A stretch of DNA of 64,000 nucleotides. Origin: Cloeon dipterum. Its lineage: Eukaryota > Arthropoda > Insecta > Ephemeroptera > Baetidae. Both the position numbers and the translations under genes were made by a program. The notes under the pieces are model-generated. The model saw nothing but the letters and a program-made list of their open reading frames with translations. It made no database searches and had not been told where the DNA came from. The number at the start of each line of letters is the position of its first letter. Positions within the stretch are counted from its first letter, which is position 1. The DNA is taken from assembly GCF_949628265.1 (NCBI RefSeq), contig NC_088786.1, forward strand, positions 24,139,681-24,203,680, in the 5' to 3' direction. This document shows, one piece after another, positions 51,601-64,000 of the stretch.

Positions 51601-54600
51601 TGATTTTGTAAATATCCAGTTTTGCGACAAGACCGGCGAGTTCGCCTCTCCTCACTGTCTGTTTCAATTAGTGCGAATTAATTAATTAATTAAAGCGGAA
51701 TTAGATTACTAATATACTAATTATACAACAACGACGGCGCTTCATTCATTATTTCATTGTAAGCACTGCCAATCAGCATCATTTATATGGATACAATAAT
51801 TTAATATGCAGAACTCGAGGTAATTAACGATTTAACGTTATTATCACTCTCAAAATATACTAGCTAATAAAACTACAGCAACTGAGTGCTAATTTTCATA
51901 GTGCAAACATCAAAATGAGTTCTCTGTAAATATTACTCTCTCTCTGTGGCTGAAAGAGGTTTACAATCGCAAACTCATTATATCACTGACAAATATTATT
52001 ACGCATGCCCTTTAGTGTTGGATGTTGCCTGTTATGAATGCACTCTATGTTCGCCCGCGCCACAGTTCGGCCGGCCAACTTTTCTATTAGATTTTTGTTT
52101 CAACTATACACCACGTCTGTTTAGTTCACACTCACTGTTTATTGTTGATTGTGGTGCACCTATGTGTGGTGCTTAGCGAGCTGAACCTCCGTGCAAATAG
52201 AGTTGGTATTGATCCGCATGTTGATATTTAGTTGGCACTAGTTTGTGTCCACAGCAGACGTGCTTTCTTTCAGAAGCAGAGCTGTGTGTGAGTGTGTTTG
52301 ACGAGTGTGTCCAACTTTATGGAACATTTCATCTCGCTAACAGCAAAAAAAGAAAGAAAGAAATAGATCAATCTTTTGTTGGTTCAACTTTGGGTGTGTG
52401 CTTATACATATATGCTGATTTATTTTACTTCCTGGCCTTTGATAACAGAAAATTTCGATCCCGAGATAAATCTTCTTTTTGTGTGTGTAGAAATCACGCG
52501 AAACGTTCGCTTTTTCATAGAAGAGTGGACCAGTTCTGCATGATCAGTGTCATTATAAAGGGACAAAATGGTTTTGAATTGAACGGAGCGCAGGTGTCCG
52601 AGTAATTTTATGAACGCTCTTTTGTCCCTCATAATCGTTCTGATTTTCAGCATAACTAAAAATACATTTTACTACACACCATCCAAATTTTTGACTAAAA
52701 TAACTCGTGATCTGAGCGAAACTTCTGTACATAGATGTCAATGTTGACGTTCGTGATGTCTCATTTCACAATGTGATTTGTCACACACCGTGTTTGTCGA
52801 ATTTCCAACGGCAATCTCTGCTACTATATTATCTCAGTGTGTTTGAAATATTTACACATGGCTAAAACACAAATTATCACATGAACATGGAACACAAGAT
52901 GCAACATTTCTGAATTAAAAGCAAAATTCAATAAGTCCCGCAAATTTTTTAAATCAACTCGATAATGTCTTTTCGTACACTTTTGTTCTTGAAATTGCGA
53001 TGAAAACGAGGCGTTCTCCTGATCTTACCCATCCTGAACACAAAATTCAAGTGCGAAAGTTATGATGAAAGTGTGGGTGGATGGCTGACGGTGTGCGAAT
53101 GAGACCTGAATGGCTTTCAAGAGGGCAATTCACCGCGTGGTGTGGCGCCCTGCTCGGAGCTCGAGAGCTGCTTATTACGTTGTCCTTTGGTTGAATCTGC
53201 TTCAGGGACTGGAGATACCCATCTACATATGGTACGACAGCTACCCGACACACAGCGGTGAGGGCTACGAGGGCCGCGTGAGTAGAGTGGCCTCGGATTC
53301 TCCATATGGGCTCGCCTCGCTCAATCTCACTAACATCCGCGAGTCGGACCAGGGTTGGTATGAGTGCAAAGTCGTGTTCCTTAACCGTTCGCCTAACTCG
53401 CACAAGAACGGCACGTGGTTTCACCTGGATGTCCATGGTAATTTGATCGGAAAAGCGACGGCAGGCCGAAGGGTGATATGGACTCGCAAGGTAGTGGATT
53501 TTCGCTAGCAGCTGAAATGCGTCATATTGTGTCAGCCAGATTTAATTCAACATCTATCATGTATGTTGTCTCGGGAAAGGTTGCGAATACCGTTTTGTGA
53601 CGAGACACTGTGCGCTTTGGGAAATACTGTACCTGAAAATCACATGTATTACGAATCATTACTGAAATCAGTCACATTGCAATAGCTCGAGTTAATTAAA
53701 AGTTCCAAAAGTTATGCAGTTAAAAAAAACTGCAAATTTGGCTACTTTAATAAAATAAAAACCGATGACAGCTATGCGTGCTCGACGTTTTTATAGTGTG
53801 ATTGAATTCAGGTGATATCGTGCATCGTGCAAAGTTTTGAACTCGCGCGGGGAGCAGGAGGAACTAATTATTGTCAAACTTTCCCTCCGAACAAGTCGAA
53901 TTTGCATGGAAAATTGATTACCCCCTAGAGTCCATATTGTTTTTTGACCTGCCGGATTACATCACCGTCGAAGCCAATAGTGCGCGCTGAGCTGACCTCT
54001 TTTACTCTCTGCCTGTTTCAGCGCCCCCACGTTTTGGTATTACCCCAGAGGATATAATTTATGTTAACCTGGGGGATTCGATAATTCTAAACTGCCAGGC
54101 TGAGGGTACCCCGACGCCTGAAATTCTGTGGTACAAAGATCAGAATCCGGTGGAGCCCTCGGCCACCACTGGCATCTTTAATGATGGAACTGAACTGCGT
54201 ATCTCCAATATCAGACACGAGGATATTGGAGACTACACTTGTATAGCTCGGAATGGCGAGGGTCAGATTAGCCATACTGCCCGAGTGATCATTGCCGGTG
54301 GGTCTATTGTTTGTTTGCTGTTTGTTGGTTTTCATTTTCATTTACTTTTTCCTATCTCTATCTATCTATCTCTCTGTCTATGATATGTTTCTATCATTAA
54401 TATTACGAACATCTCTACTACATATATTATTATTATATTGTATTGTTAGTACCCTATATTACATTGACACGACTAATTTCTGCGACATGTTTTCTTATTA
54501 CATTATTAATTATTATTATCATCATTTGGGTGACCTGACTCGAAATACATACTATATCTTATTAAAACGCTTCAGAGCAGCCAATGCCCAAAATTGGCGA

Positions 54601-57600
54601 CTGGCGCACAACTGCCTTGCCCACTCTAACCATACTCATCATAAACTGCTCCAATCCCGAGTGACTAAAAAGCAATTGACTAAAAACAAATACTCCTCCT
54701 GGTGACTGGCATGTTACAACTAATTGATTCTCAGTAGTTGCTGTGTGAGAGGTTTTCTATCTTGAGAAACCCCTCGACTGCGCTCCCATTGAGGGCATGG
54801 GAGTTCCAAAATTGCCTTTATTTTGGAACCGTCCTACATGGAACAACAAACTATTTATACTACTGTTTGAATTTGCACATTTTTCACCTTGGTTTTCTCA
54901 GTTTTATTTGGCTTCTCTGCTATACTCCTATTTTTTCCTTTATCATTTGAGCTTGTGTACTTTTGATATATTATATACATACATCAACTCTCTAAACCCT
55001 CTTACGTACTCGATTTTGTTTGTAAACAAATCGCTGCTTACTTTCGTACCGATATCCAGGAGAGGCTTTTAAACCAAAGACTAAAAAGCCAGTTCACTGT
55101 GTAAATTACTTACCACGTACTTGACAGTGTTGCTGATGACAAAACACTCGATCCCAATCTCCGAAGTTCCGAACTCTCTTTCACACCCCCTTCTTCAAGC
55201 AAAGCAGCCGCTTTTTGCTACCCTTTCAACTTATCTCTGCGCTCTTGTTAGTACCTCAACTCTCGCATGCCACGTTTTAGTTTTATGAGTTGAAAGGTGG
55301 AGTCTGTCTGGTATTTAATTTTGCATCCCCTAACTGCTCCTGCCTCAATCTCGGTACTCAATGTGGCTGTTTGACTGCAGGGGGCGCCATCATCATGGTT
55401 CCACCCACCAACCAGACCAAACTCGAGGGCGAGAAGGCCCAGTTCTCGTGCGAGGCCAAAGCCCTGCCCGGCAATGTCACCGTGAAGTGGTACCGCGAGG
55501 GCACCCCTGTCAAGGAGGTGAGTTCCCTAGAAACCAGGGTCACCGTCCGCAGGGATGGCTCGCTCATCGTCAACCCGGTCAGCGCTGACGACTCCGGCCA
55601 GTACACCTGCGAAGTCACCAACGGCATCGGTGAACCGCAGGCCGCCTCGGCGCACCTCAACGTCGAGTGTAAGTTTGCTCTTTCCGCTACTCTGGTAGCT
55701 CGGTTTGTCGGCTTTTTGCTCTCGGCCGCTTTTGTGTGCGTGAGGCGGGCCGGCTGAAAGTGGTCAATTGAATTTTTGCAGACCCTGCGAAAGTCACGTT
55801 CACGCCCATCATTCAATACTTGCCGTTCCGGCTAGCGGGGGTGGTGCACTGCTACATCAAGGCGAATCCGCCCTTGCAGTACGTCACGTGGACCAAAGAC
55901 AAACGACTTCTGGAGCCATATCAAACCAAGGACATTGTCATCATGAATAATGGTTCGCTTCTCTTCACGAGGGTGAGTTTTGTATCAACTTTTTATTTGT
56001 GTAATTTCGCATTTCGCTCGGGTCATTTTTCAAACGGCGGCGTCCACTTAAATATTTGAATTTCAAATGAGCCGCCGACGGAAACGTAGTAGCATCTTCG
56101 CATTGAGCTGATTTCCATTTTATAATTAAACAATTTCGTGGCTTATTTAGTGCTCTTTGTGTTGTGAGTCGGCCAGGGCTTGTAGCATAATTTTCGAATA
56201 ACTCCGGCGCTTTACAACGCCTTCTTTTTACCAGGGGGAACGCGGTACCGCGCGCTCTCCCTTTTAAAGGGATTCTTGGTTATTTAATCGTGTTAAGCTG
56301 CCATTCAAGAATGGCCATAAGCAGTCGTTAAGACGCATTCATCTCCATCTTACGACATTATAATTTTTCAGCATGTCCCAAAACGGACGACCCTTTTGAT
56401 GTCGGAAAACACACTTTGTTAATACGATATGAAATACATATTCGCCAGTTCATCTTGCTTGCTTACTTTGCATGTCGCTGAAAGCGCTTGCTTGCTCTCG
56501 CTCCCCAAATTTCCGGGCCCGCGCGTTTAATAAGGCGGCCATCCCTCACGCGCAGAAATAATTACAAAACGCGCTAATGCGACGCGCTCGCTCTCGCTGT
56601 CTTAGGTGAATGAGAACCACCAAGGGAGATACACTTGCACCCCCTACAATGCTCAAGGCACTCAAGGCTCGTCGGGACCCATGGAAGTGCTTGTGCGAAA
56701 GCCGCCCGTGTTTACTCTGGAGCCAGAATCGCTCTACCAACGCAAATTGGGTGAGAGCGTCGAGATGGTGTGCGAGGCGCAAGAAGCCGAGGGTACTCAA
56801 AAGCCGGTGATCCAGTGGTCTAGGGTGAGTCAGTCTACTCTTCTGCTCGTCGGGACGGCCGACTGAAAGGCGACCGTTGTTTTGCAGCGCGACGGCCAGA
56901 ACTTGCAGCGCAATAGAATCAAAATGAACGGCGGAAACCTTACAATCGAGAATTTGAGACGCACCGACTTCGGCTTCTACCAGTGTGTCGCGAGTAATGA
57001 GGTGGCTACCATTGTTTCGACGACGCAGCTTGTGGTCGAGGGAACCCAACCCCACGCGCCATACAACTTGACGGCCAACGCCAGCGAATTCTCGGTCCAT
57101 CTCACTTGGCTGCCCGGCTACAGTGGCGGACCAGATTTCAAACAAGACTACACAATCTGGTAATTGTACACTGCCTCCCCCGCACCCAGCCTACAGCAAA
57201 CAAAACGCTGTTCGTGCCGCCAACCGAATTTTTCCCTCATTTTTTGCGCTCGCTTCTAATTTCATAACGTTACTTGTTCTGCGCTTCAGGTACCGGGAGA
57301 CCGGGGCAAGCGACTGGTCGACCATCCCTGTCACACCGCCAGGGAGCACTGAAATCACAATCCAACGCCTGACACCATCCACAGACTACCAGTTCCAGGT
57401 GGTTGGTAAAAACTCGCTTGGTGACGGCATGTTTAGCCAAATTATTGCTGTACAGACCAAAGGTGAGTTGTCCGCGCATAAATATATATTATTGATAAAT
57501 TACACACACACACATGCTCATTAATTAGCAATTAACTTCTCAAAATTGTGCTGAGGAAATAACCCACTTGAACACTCTTTTAGCACATAAATAACATTTC

Positions 57601-60600
57601 GCGCACTTCTCAGGTGTGAAGATCGGAACTGGTAAAGTTAACCCTCAAGCTCCTGAACCAAAAACTCCATCTCCTGACGAGGGTAAGCCCAACAGTGGAC
57701 CCGTACGGGTGCACATGGGCACGCGATCCTCACTTTTTCTTCATTTTACTGTTCTGCACCTCTATCATTATTTTAACTTCTCATTTTATCGTTTTATGGC
57801 TTATAATTTAAACCTTTTTTATATTTTCTGTTTTTGCAGACATTTATGACTATAGTAATATTGTTTTTCCGACTGATTCTGATGGAGGAATTTTGATACC
57901 TCCTGTGATGAGACCGAAAGGTACGCAGTCATTTTAGTAGTATCGTATCAGTAGTTTGTGTTATATATCATTTCCATTATTTGCCGAGCGGATTGCTGCC
58001 CATGTGACACAATGATCATTCTCATGTTTAAAAACGCATACTTTAGAGGAACGACGTGGTAAGACTTTTTTACTATAATTAAAATGTCGGCCACGTTCTT
58101 CAACCCTTTTCAGTATGCAATTTCGTTAGTTTTTAAATTAATTGCTTCGCCTTTAGGTCCAAAGCCAGGACCACCGAGGAACGTGACTGTCAACGAGATT
58201 AGCAATGGATTTTTAATCAACTGGCAAGCACCAGCTGAGCGCTCACACTTGGTCCAGTATTATACAATTAGGTATAAAACGGATGCTCAGTGGAAGATCT
58301 TGAACAAAGGGCAGATAAGAGCTGAAGAAACATCATACTTAGGTAGGTTGCAGTGTCAAAATCACAGAGTTATGTTCACTAATTCGAGTCTCTGCATTTG
58401 CAGTAAAAAACTTGGTGGGAGGCCGTACCTACTACATACGTGTTTATGCACACTCGCTCAAAAACTATGAAAGTAGTGATGAAGTCAAATTCCCTGTCCC
58501 TGCACGAGTCAAGCATAAGGCCATTACTGCAGGCGTAGTGGGTGGAATTCTATTCTTCATTGTGGCCATCATTCTGTCGGTCTGCGCCGTCAAAATCTGC
58601 AATAAACGCAAACGCAGGAAACAAGAGAAAGGTACGAGCGTGACGTTACCAGCGTTAGTGGCTTACATTAAAATCGTTTTACCATTCCACAGCCCTTTCT
58701 GCTGCATACAACATGGTGGCGTGCAGAACCACAGACCAAATGAATGGAGGTCAAGCAGCTGGCCAAGTGCCTTTAAAAAAGTAAGTTGCTAATTTTGCTG
58801 GGCCTGCGTTAGCCAATGGTGAAGGTTGATTAACATATCACTTCCTCAGATAACCTGTTAATAACCCATTATACATAATTTACATAACTATCAAGCGACA
58901 CAAAGCAAGCCAACAGAATTGAAATTCAAACCAACCGGATGTGCTTTACACACTCTGTGGCTTGTTTGATCTCAACATGTTACACTGAAACTGATCAAGC
59001 GCTTGCGGCGCGATGAGCGGGGTTGTCAGGGTAGATTCATTGACATACCGAGACCTGCCGCCGGTGGGTGAGCTGAGCCGATGGTCCTCCACCTGCTCAA
59101 CCAGTCCCAGGGTGGGGCGAGCGCACAGCCGCAGTTCGCTCCTTGTGTCCTCGCAGAGCCTGCTCGGACCGTCAGCCACAGCGGGTAAAATAGCTCAGAA
59201 AATGCAGTGCTGCACTATCACAAACCGGCACCTCTTTCATCTCCCTGGCTACCGCAGGAGACAGATGGGCCGAGCGCAATAATTATGATTTCTCAGTTGA
59301 ACGCCATTTCAATAGTGCACCCTGGCTACCTTAACAACTACATCCTACTATCTGCTTTTAAATCGTTTTTGTGTATTCTTAACCGCAAATTGTCGAAACA
59401 ATCTCTAGATGGGTCACACCGTGTTTAGAGAAACACGTACTACGTGGTTTAGCGTTCAGCACTGGCAGCTAAAAAGACCATCGCTCGAAACTCATCGTGC
59501 TTAATCACCCACCTACACACGAGAACACAGTTTAAAACACATACACAATTGTGATCATACAGCTTTCTTGGCTAACTCTCGTAATATTCTCTCTATCTCT
59601 ATCTTTTTCACACACACTACCATTTGCAACCATCTATTATGTATGCATTTCTTTCTCTCTGCTGCAAGGAGGAAAAAAGGTGAAGAGTTCGGGGGTAACT
59701 GCTGAGGTGGGCTCTTTGCGCGACACGCCGTGTCTCCACTCTGCGCTTGGTACACCTCTTTCATTCTCTCTAACTGTGAATTTGCATGCAGCTTAAGTGT
59801 TCTTGTCACAACTTTCTGTTATTTATGTTCTAATTTGGTTGAAAAATTGCCGTAACGTTCTCCTCTTGCGCAAGGCGAGCTCGCCAGCAAGTCTTTGAGT
59901 GTTTGTACCCTCCCACCAGAGTTCAACTTGTATGTCATGTGGAATAAACTTTGCTTAATTCATACACGAGAGTCAAGCATCAGTTGTATAGTTCCAGTTT
60001 TCCGTCATTGAGAGTTCAACACCGCCTCATTTTGACCTCATTACTTGCCCCTTCCCCCGACTCCTATTTTTGTTTGTAACTTTGTGAATGACATATGGGC
60101 TTTGAAATTTAGATGGTTGACTTTTGCCTGGTTTCCAATCGTCACGAGACCATTTGAATAAGTATGAATCTTACTTTTTAGCTTATTAAATCATATATGT
60201 TAAAAAATATATAAATCTGCCAAATTTGGCTGAAATCTGTGTAAAACAACACCTTTTGCTTCTTTTTACATTTTAAACAAGTGGCCAAATTTTTTGCTTT
60301 TAATTTGCATTTTAAGGCTTATTCAAAATTTTTTTAAGAAATCCTGCATGTAAATAATGGTGATTTTGACTTTTGGGACAGTGTTAAAAGTTCGAACGGG
60401 GGGCTGGACCACCAAGGACAACTCGGAAAGAAGATACAAATCCTCATTCAAAATATAACCCAAAAAAAATTTAATTAGCTGCATCATTTCAGTTTGCAGT
60501 TTTTACAAACATCAATTAATGTTCAGAACATAATTATTATTGTATCATTTTGTCTTAACTAGTATTGAAGTTATATTAAATTGGGAAGGAAAACAAAACT

Positions 60601-62312
60601 ATATTTTGTACGCTAAAAAAAAATAGAAGCTTGAACTATATTTATTTTTTATTCAGCTGAAAGTAGGTTATTTTTCTTAAGTTATAAAGAAACTTGTTTC
60701 GTGCGTTACAATATCCAAGGAATGGTATGCCTTTAAGGGTTTCATTCTATCTACTGTACTGTAAAATAAAAAAATGAAAAAATACAGGATAATGAAAATT
60801 ACATTTTAAGCATAAGCTACATAATAATTGGGCCACAAGCGATAATCTAAATCACCTTATTCGGTATAGAAAAAATACAAACCGTCTAAGCTTCACTGTC
60901 CTGTGAATGGTTGAATAGAAAATTGAATTTTTTTGCTAATTGTAACCATCGTTCGCAGATCTAGCTCGCGCCGAATACCAGCTGTGACCGTCGGGGCCGT
61001 AAAACGCCTTGGAGCCTTCTTCCTCTCCGGCCTCCGCCGCCCTCCTGAGAACCCATCCCCCTCCCCATCCCCGTTTGGCGCCCGCTCGACCGACTCAGAA
61101 GTGGAGCTACGGGCGTATTACGTGCGTCGCGAGATGGTCTACCCGCTGTCAAGCATCGCGCGCGCTGCCGACGGCCGATTCGTGCTCGACTCGGCCAGCA
61201 GCAGCAGCAGCGACGAGGGCGGCTTTGCAGCCGCGCACCGCGAGATGCTAGGGCAGCCTGCCGGCTGGCGGCGGCCCATCCTAGCGACGCCGAGCATGCG
61301 ATCGGAGGCGTCAGGCGAGAGCCACACGCTGCCGCGGCAGCCACTGCGACACGCCATCATGCGCGCCTCGTCACCTGGTCCGCTCAGTACCGGCACCTGG
61401 CCCCTGCATAACTTCAGCGACCTCAGCTCGGTGCGTCAGCCAAGCTCCATGTTCATGCCAGACGTTTCACTGCCAACGCCGAGCCAGGTGGCCAGTTCGC
61501 TGCGCTCGACGCATGAGCGTTACCGACAGGAGCTGCCCTCGCTGCAGGCCATCCACGCCGAGGTGTCGCCGCGGTGGCAGCACGTACGCGTCGACGTTCA
61601 CCAGCCAGCACAGCACCGCCTCTCGGGCCGCCACGTGCACACGACGCCGCTGTTCCGGCCGCTGCAGCCTAGCAGTCCGGAACCCGGCGGCCAGTGGGCG
61701 CTGCTGCCGCGGTCGGTGCGGGCGCGGCCATCACCCGGCAGCGGCGGCCGGCGCGCCGCGTTGCGACACGCTCGCTCCGCTCCAGAGCTACGTGGTGGCA
61801 GTCCGTCGCGACCGTCACCGCACGAGCTTTCGCCCGAGAGCCGCTCGAGCAGCAGCGGCTTCGGCAGCAAGAACAACTCTCAGCAGACGGGCAGCTCGTC
61901 GCGCTCACCGCCACTGCCGGGTCCCCCCTACCGTCCACCGCCCCCGCCACCCCTTGCCTCGTGGCTGCGCAAGCCGCTGCCCTTGTATGTGATGTCAGCG
62001 TGGCCACCACCGCCCTATGAGTCGCCTACGTCGGCTGCCGGCCGTGACGCCAGCGTCGACGACCACTATGAGTTTGATGCTGACCTAAACACACCGGTGC
62101 CGACGCCGTCGCCGGGCGGGCCGTCGGACGCGTACAACACCTTTCTGAGCACCACCTCGCTCAGCCTGACCGGGTCGTCGTCGGCGGCCAAGCACCAGGA
62201 CATCGAGGCGCGCGTGCAGGCCATGAAGCAGGAGTTCCAAGAGTACCGCGAACGGCAGGCGCGCCGCCGCAACAAGAGCCAGCAACAGCAGCAGCTGGAG
62301 AGTGCCTGCTGA
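48639..62312 (+). CDS. tutl: Turtle (IGSF9 family) neuronal Ig-superfamily receptor
   Basis: Turtle is a homophilic cell-surface protein that guides axon/dendrite branching and tiling. Coding exons: 48639-48750, 49510-49634, 53206-53437, 54022-54297, 55381-55668, 55782-55972, 56606-56824, 56888-57159, 57290-57462, 57614-57682, 57840-57920, 58157-58342, 58404-58631, 58693-58780 and 60959-62312. They join without a stop into 1297 residues. Order: signal peptide (1-37), IgV (about 40-156), Ig2 (157-248), Ig3 (249-344), Ig4 (345-438), Ig5 (439-532), FN3 (533-629), Asp/Pro-rich linker (630-679), FN3 (680-776), transmembrane helix (about 784-805, starting AGVVGGILFFIVAIIL), then a basic stop-transfer KRKRRK. 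Residue-level identity to Drosophila Turtle is high (DAVHITAILGE, LNLTNIRESDQGWYECKVVF, QYLPFRLAGVV). The tail is Ser/Pro-rich with a PPPY WW-binding motif and ends in the conserved block DIEARVQAMKQEFQEYR. An in-frame stop at 48588 supports the start. Confidence 0.97.
49635..53205. other. Turtle intron 2 with an embedded GC-rich island
   Basis: This 3.6-kb intron interrupts the first Ig domain. Most of it is AT-rich. At about 51005-51180 there is a GC-rich island with an open frame (ATG at 51005) that runs into an ACAC-rich tract (51228-51260). No clear donor follows the island, so I do not call it an exon. Confidence 0.5.
54298..55380. other. Turtle intron 4
   Basis: A 1.1-kb, AT-rich intron with TATC simple sequence just after the donor (54350-54380). 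Nothing else is recognised. Its ends are a consensus gtgggt donor and ctgcag acceptor. Confidence 0.6.
55973..56605. other. Turtle intron 6
   Basis: A 0.6-kb intron inside the fourth Ig domain, bounded by gtgagt and cttag. No coding or repeat content is recognised. Confidence 0.6.
58047..58058 (+). CDS. tutl: Candidate 12-nt turtle microexon
   Basis: Between the exons ending at 57920 and starting at 58157 there is a tttag acceptor, 12 bases, and a consensus gtaaga donor. Both neighbours use phase 1, and the 12 bases keep the frame, inserting Glu-Glu-Arg-Arg in the linker before the second FN3 domain (Pro-Lys-[EERR]-Gly-Pro-Lys). Inclusion would be optional because skipping also keeps frame. 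Confidence 0.4.
59000..59428 (+). CDS. tutl: Candidate alternative cytoplasmic tail exons of turtle
   Basis: In intron 14 an acceptor (gatcaag at 58999) would continue the frame of the exon ending at 58780 into protein-like sequence (VRVDSLTYRDLPPVGELSRW). Read straight through, it ends at a TAA at 59280-59282. A strong internal donor (gtgagc, exon end 59067) can join a ctcag acceptor (59199) in frame, giving NAVLHYHKPAPLSSPWLPQ and a stop at 59426-59428. Both versions truncate the tail and exclude the long last exon; neither ends in the phase needed to join 60959. The acceptor is not strong, and no expression evidence exists. Confidence 0.4.
59429..60958. other. Remainder of turtle intron 14
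   Basis: About 1.5 kb, mostly very AT-rich, ending in a tcgcag acceptor before the last coding exon. A ctgcaag|GAGG site near 59668 resembles an acceptor but leads quickly to a stop in the needed frame. Confidence 0.5.
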
Positions 62313-64000
62313 CACACGCCACAAGATATGGACTCAGATTAGACTCGCCACCCACGCTCCACGACCCAAAGCAAATAAATTCTAAAATAATTGTGCAGCA
62401 GGTTTAGCGACGAAGTTTGTTGGTTGATCGGTTGTTTGTTGATTGGGTGATGGAACTGACGTGTAGTTATATCAATAAGTAAGCATGTAAGTCACTCCAA
62501 TTACAAGAAGAACTTCTAAAACACGCAGTATTTTATAGTTAATATGGTATTGCGCCTTGTACATGTATAAATTTGATAAAAAAGAAGAGTCTGTAAGTAC
62601 CTCTAGCAGTCTGTGGCAGGTGATTTAATGTATGGAAAACAAAAGTGTTTAGCAAAGAACAATATATGATTCTAATTAAGCAGTTAATTAATGGACGAAG
62701 ATCAAAAATTTTAAAACTATATGACGCAGAAGAAATTCTACAAAAATAGTAACGGGAGGTAGTGTAAGAGAACTTTTTCCCAAATTCGCAGCCTCGAGAA
62801 TATCAATTTTGTTTCGACTAAGCGAATGAGGCCACGAAAATGTAAAAAAAACACACAATATGTTCATGTTGTTGCAACACGCAGCGGAATAGCCATGATT
62901 GGTTAACTTGTCTCGGAAATGTAGCGACTCACAAACACACAAAAGATACTTAATTTTATTATCTACTTGCATTTATTATATTTATTGACATTATTTATTT
63001 TTTCATTTTGGAAATGACTAAAAGGAAATAAATATATTTATTGGCATTTGAAAAATGTAATATACTTACATTAAGTGATGATTTTGTTTTTTAAAATGAA
63101 GCTATATTTATTGTCTCGATGAAATGATGTGTCTCGTTAGCACCCGTCCCCACCGCCATTTATTGTGTTCTTTGATTTCATTCCCCGTACGTATCAATTG
63201 CAATCTCTAGCCTCCTTTTAGTTGGTTGTGCCCACTCTTTTTTAGAGTACAATTAGGTGAGGAACACCTCACGTTATGTATAAATTATGGACACAAAAGA
63301 CGAATGTATGCCTGATGCAATATTCTCTGTCTTTAATTCAATTATTATTACATTGATAACGTGCAGGGATGGTTAATTATCTAGTTGACATAAAAGATTG
63401 AGAATTACCAAGAGAAAGAAAGAAAGAATGCAACCAAACACTCTCTATTCATCTTTATTCTTGTACATTCCACTGCTGTATGCAAGAGGGTAATTACAAA
63501 AATAAGACGACTCGTCACTACTCTCAGTACTTTGCTCACGAAACGTTAAATTATATTGAAAAAATACAAAAAGAGATGAAAAGAAAACTCTAAAAATTCC
63601 TTCAGACAAAAATAGAGATCAGTGCGTCTGCTCGCCACTAACAGTTTTTAGGTCTCGTAAAATATAAATTACAATTATATTGAGAAGATTACCTCTTGTC
63701 AGCACAGTCCGGCTGGACGGTAGTGTGCCGGACAGTCCGAGCGTAGTTATTTTGATATCGTTTGCGCGAGAGATGGCAGGCAGGTAAACCCTGTTGTGAC
63801 TATATTACAGAAAGTGAAGATGGAATTATCTAAACGAACACTCCTCACTTGAAACAACAGAAGAGACCGCGCGAAAGGCGCCTCACAGTCCGTCGAGAGC
63901 CCTTTGGTGCGTTTGCGTCTGTGAGAAACTGATCAAGAAAACGGCTCCATCTTTATTACTCTAAAAAGTTTGACTTGTGTACTTGTCATTGTTGGCACAA
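62313..64000. other. Turtle 3' UTR and downstream DNA
   Basis: The first AATAAA after the stop is at 62374-62379; further AATAAA copies (63026 onward) could extend the 3' UTR. The rest is AT-rich with no supported gene. The short open frames are isolated. Confidence 0.55.
62374..62379 (+). terminator. Poly(A) signal of turtle
   Basis: AATAAA 62 bp after the tutl stop codon, the first canonical signal downstream. Confidence 0.5.

Noticed and set aside
59185..59198. Apparent 14-nt intron between a gtaaaa donor at 59185 and the ctcag acceptor at 59198.
   Set aside because: Far below the minimum spliceosomal intron length; the frame change is better explained by use of the upstream donor at 59068 or by mutually exclusive ends.

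Overview
The window looks like nuclear DNA of an arthropod, most likely an insect. Its genes are split by short GT-AG introns, the intergenic DNA is AT-rich, there are dinucleotide microsatellites and TACATA-type simple repeats, and the largest gene is an unmistakable orthologue of the insect neuronal Ig-superfamily gene turtle (tutl). I saw no prokaryotic features, CRISPR array, tRNA, rRNA or complete transposon. The species cannot be named from the sequence alone.

Layout. (1) 1-6407: no convincing protein gene, but a 97-nt imperfect hairpin at 3461-3557 has the shape of a microRNA precursor. (2) 6408-26287 is a compact block of six genes: a C1orf21-like (DUF4612-type) gene (+), MED18 (-), SLC10A7 (+), NDUFAF3 (+), DNAJC10/ERdj5 (-) and a shugoshin-like gene (+). 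MED18/SLC10A7 and DNAJC10/shugoshin-like are head-to-head pairs; NDUFAF3/DNAJC10 are tail-to-tail, about 0.3 kb apart. (3) 26288-48638 is a 22-kb stretch with no coding exon I can support. It holds two well-formed core promoter candidates (TATA+Inr+DPE at 27158-27219; TATA+Inr at 31802-31834), a long (AC)n, a long (CT)n and a GC/CpG-rich block just before the next gene. (4) 48639-62312 is tutl: 14 coding exons that join in one open frame of 1297 codons, giving signal peptide, five Ig domains, two FN3 domains, a transmembrane helix and a long proline/serine-rich cytoplasmic tail. A 12-nt candidate microexon and an alternative tail-exon cluster lie inside it. (5) 62313-64000 is 3' UTR and downstream DNA.

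The genes are not one pathway: they are housekeeping functions (Mediator transcription, complex I assembly, ER disulfide reduction and ERAD, cohesin protection at centromeres, a SLC10-family transporter) beside a developmental cell-adhesion gene. The gene-poor flank upstream of tutl is typical of a developmentally regulated locus, and the promoter candidates there could be distal tutl promoters or start noncoding RNAs. Exon boundaries were derived by hand from splice consensus plus reading-frame continuity; in each gene the exon lengths sum to a multiple of three with no internal stop. The parts I judge most worth checking are the hairpin, the upstream core promoters, and the tutl microexon and tail alternatives.
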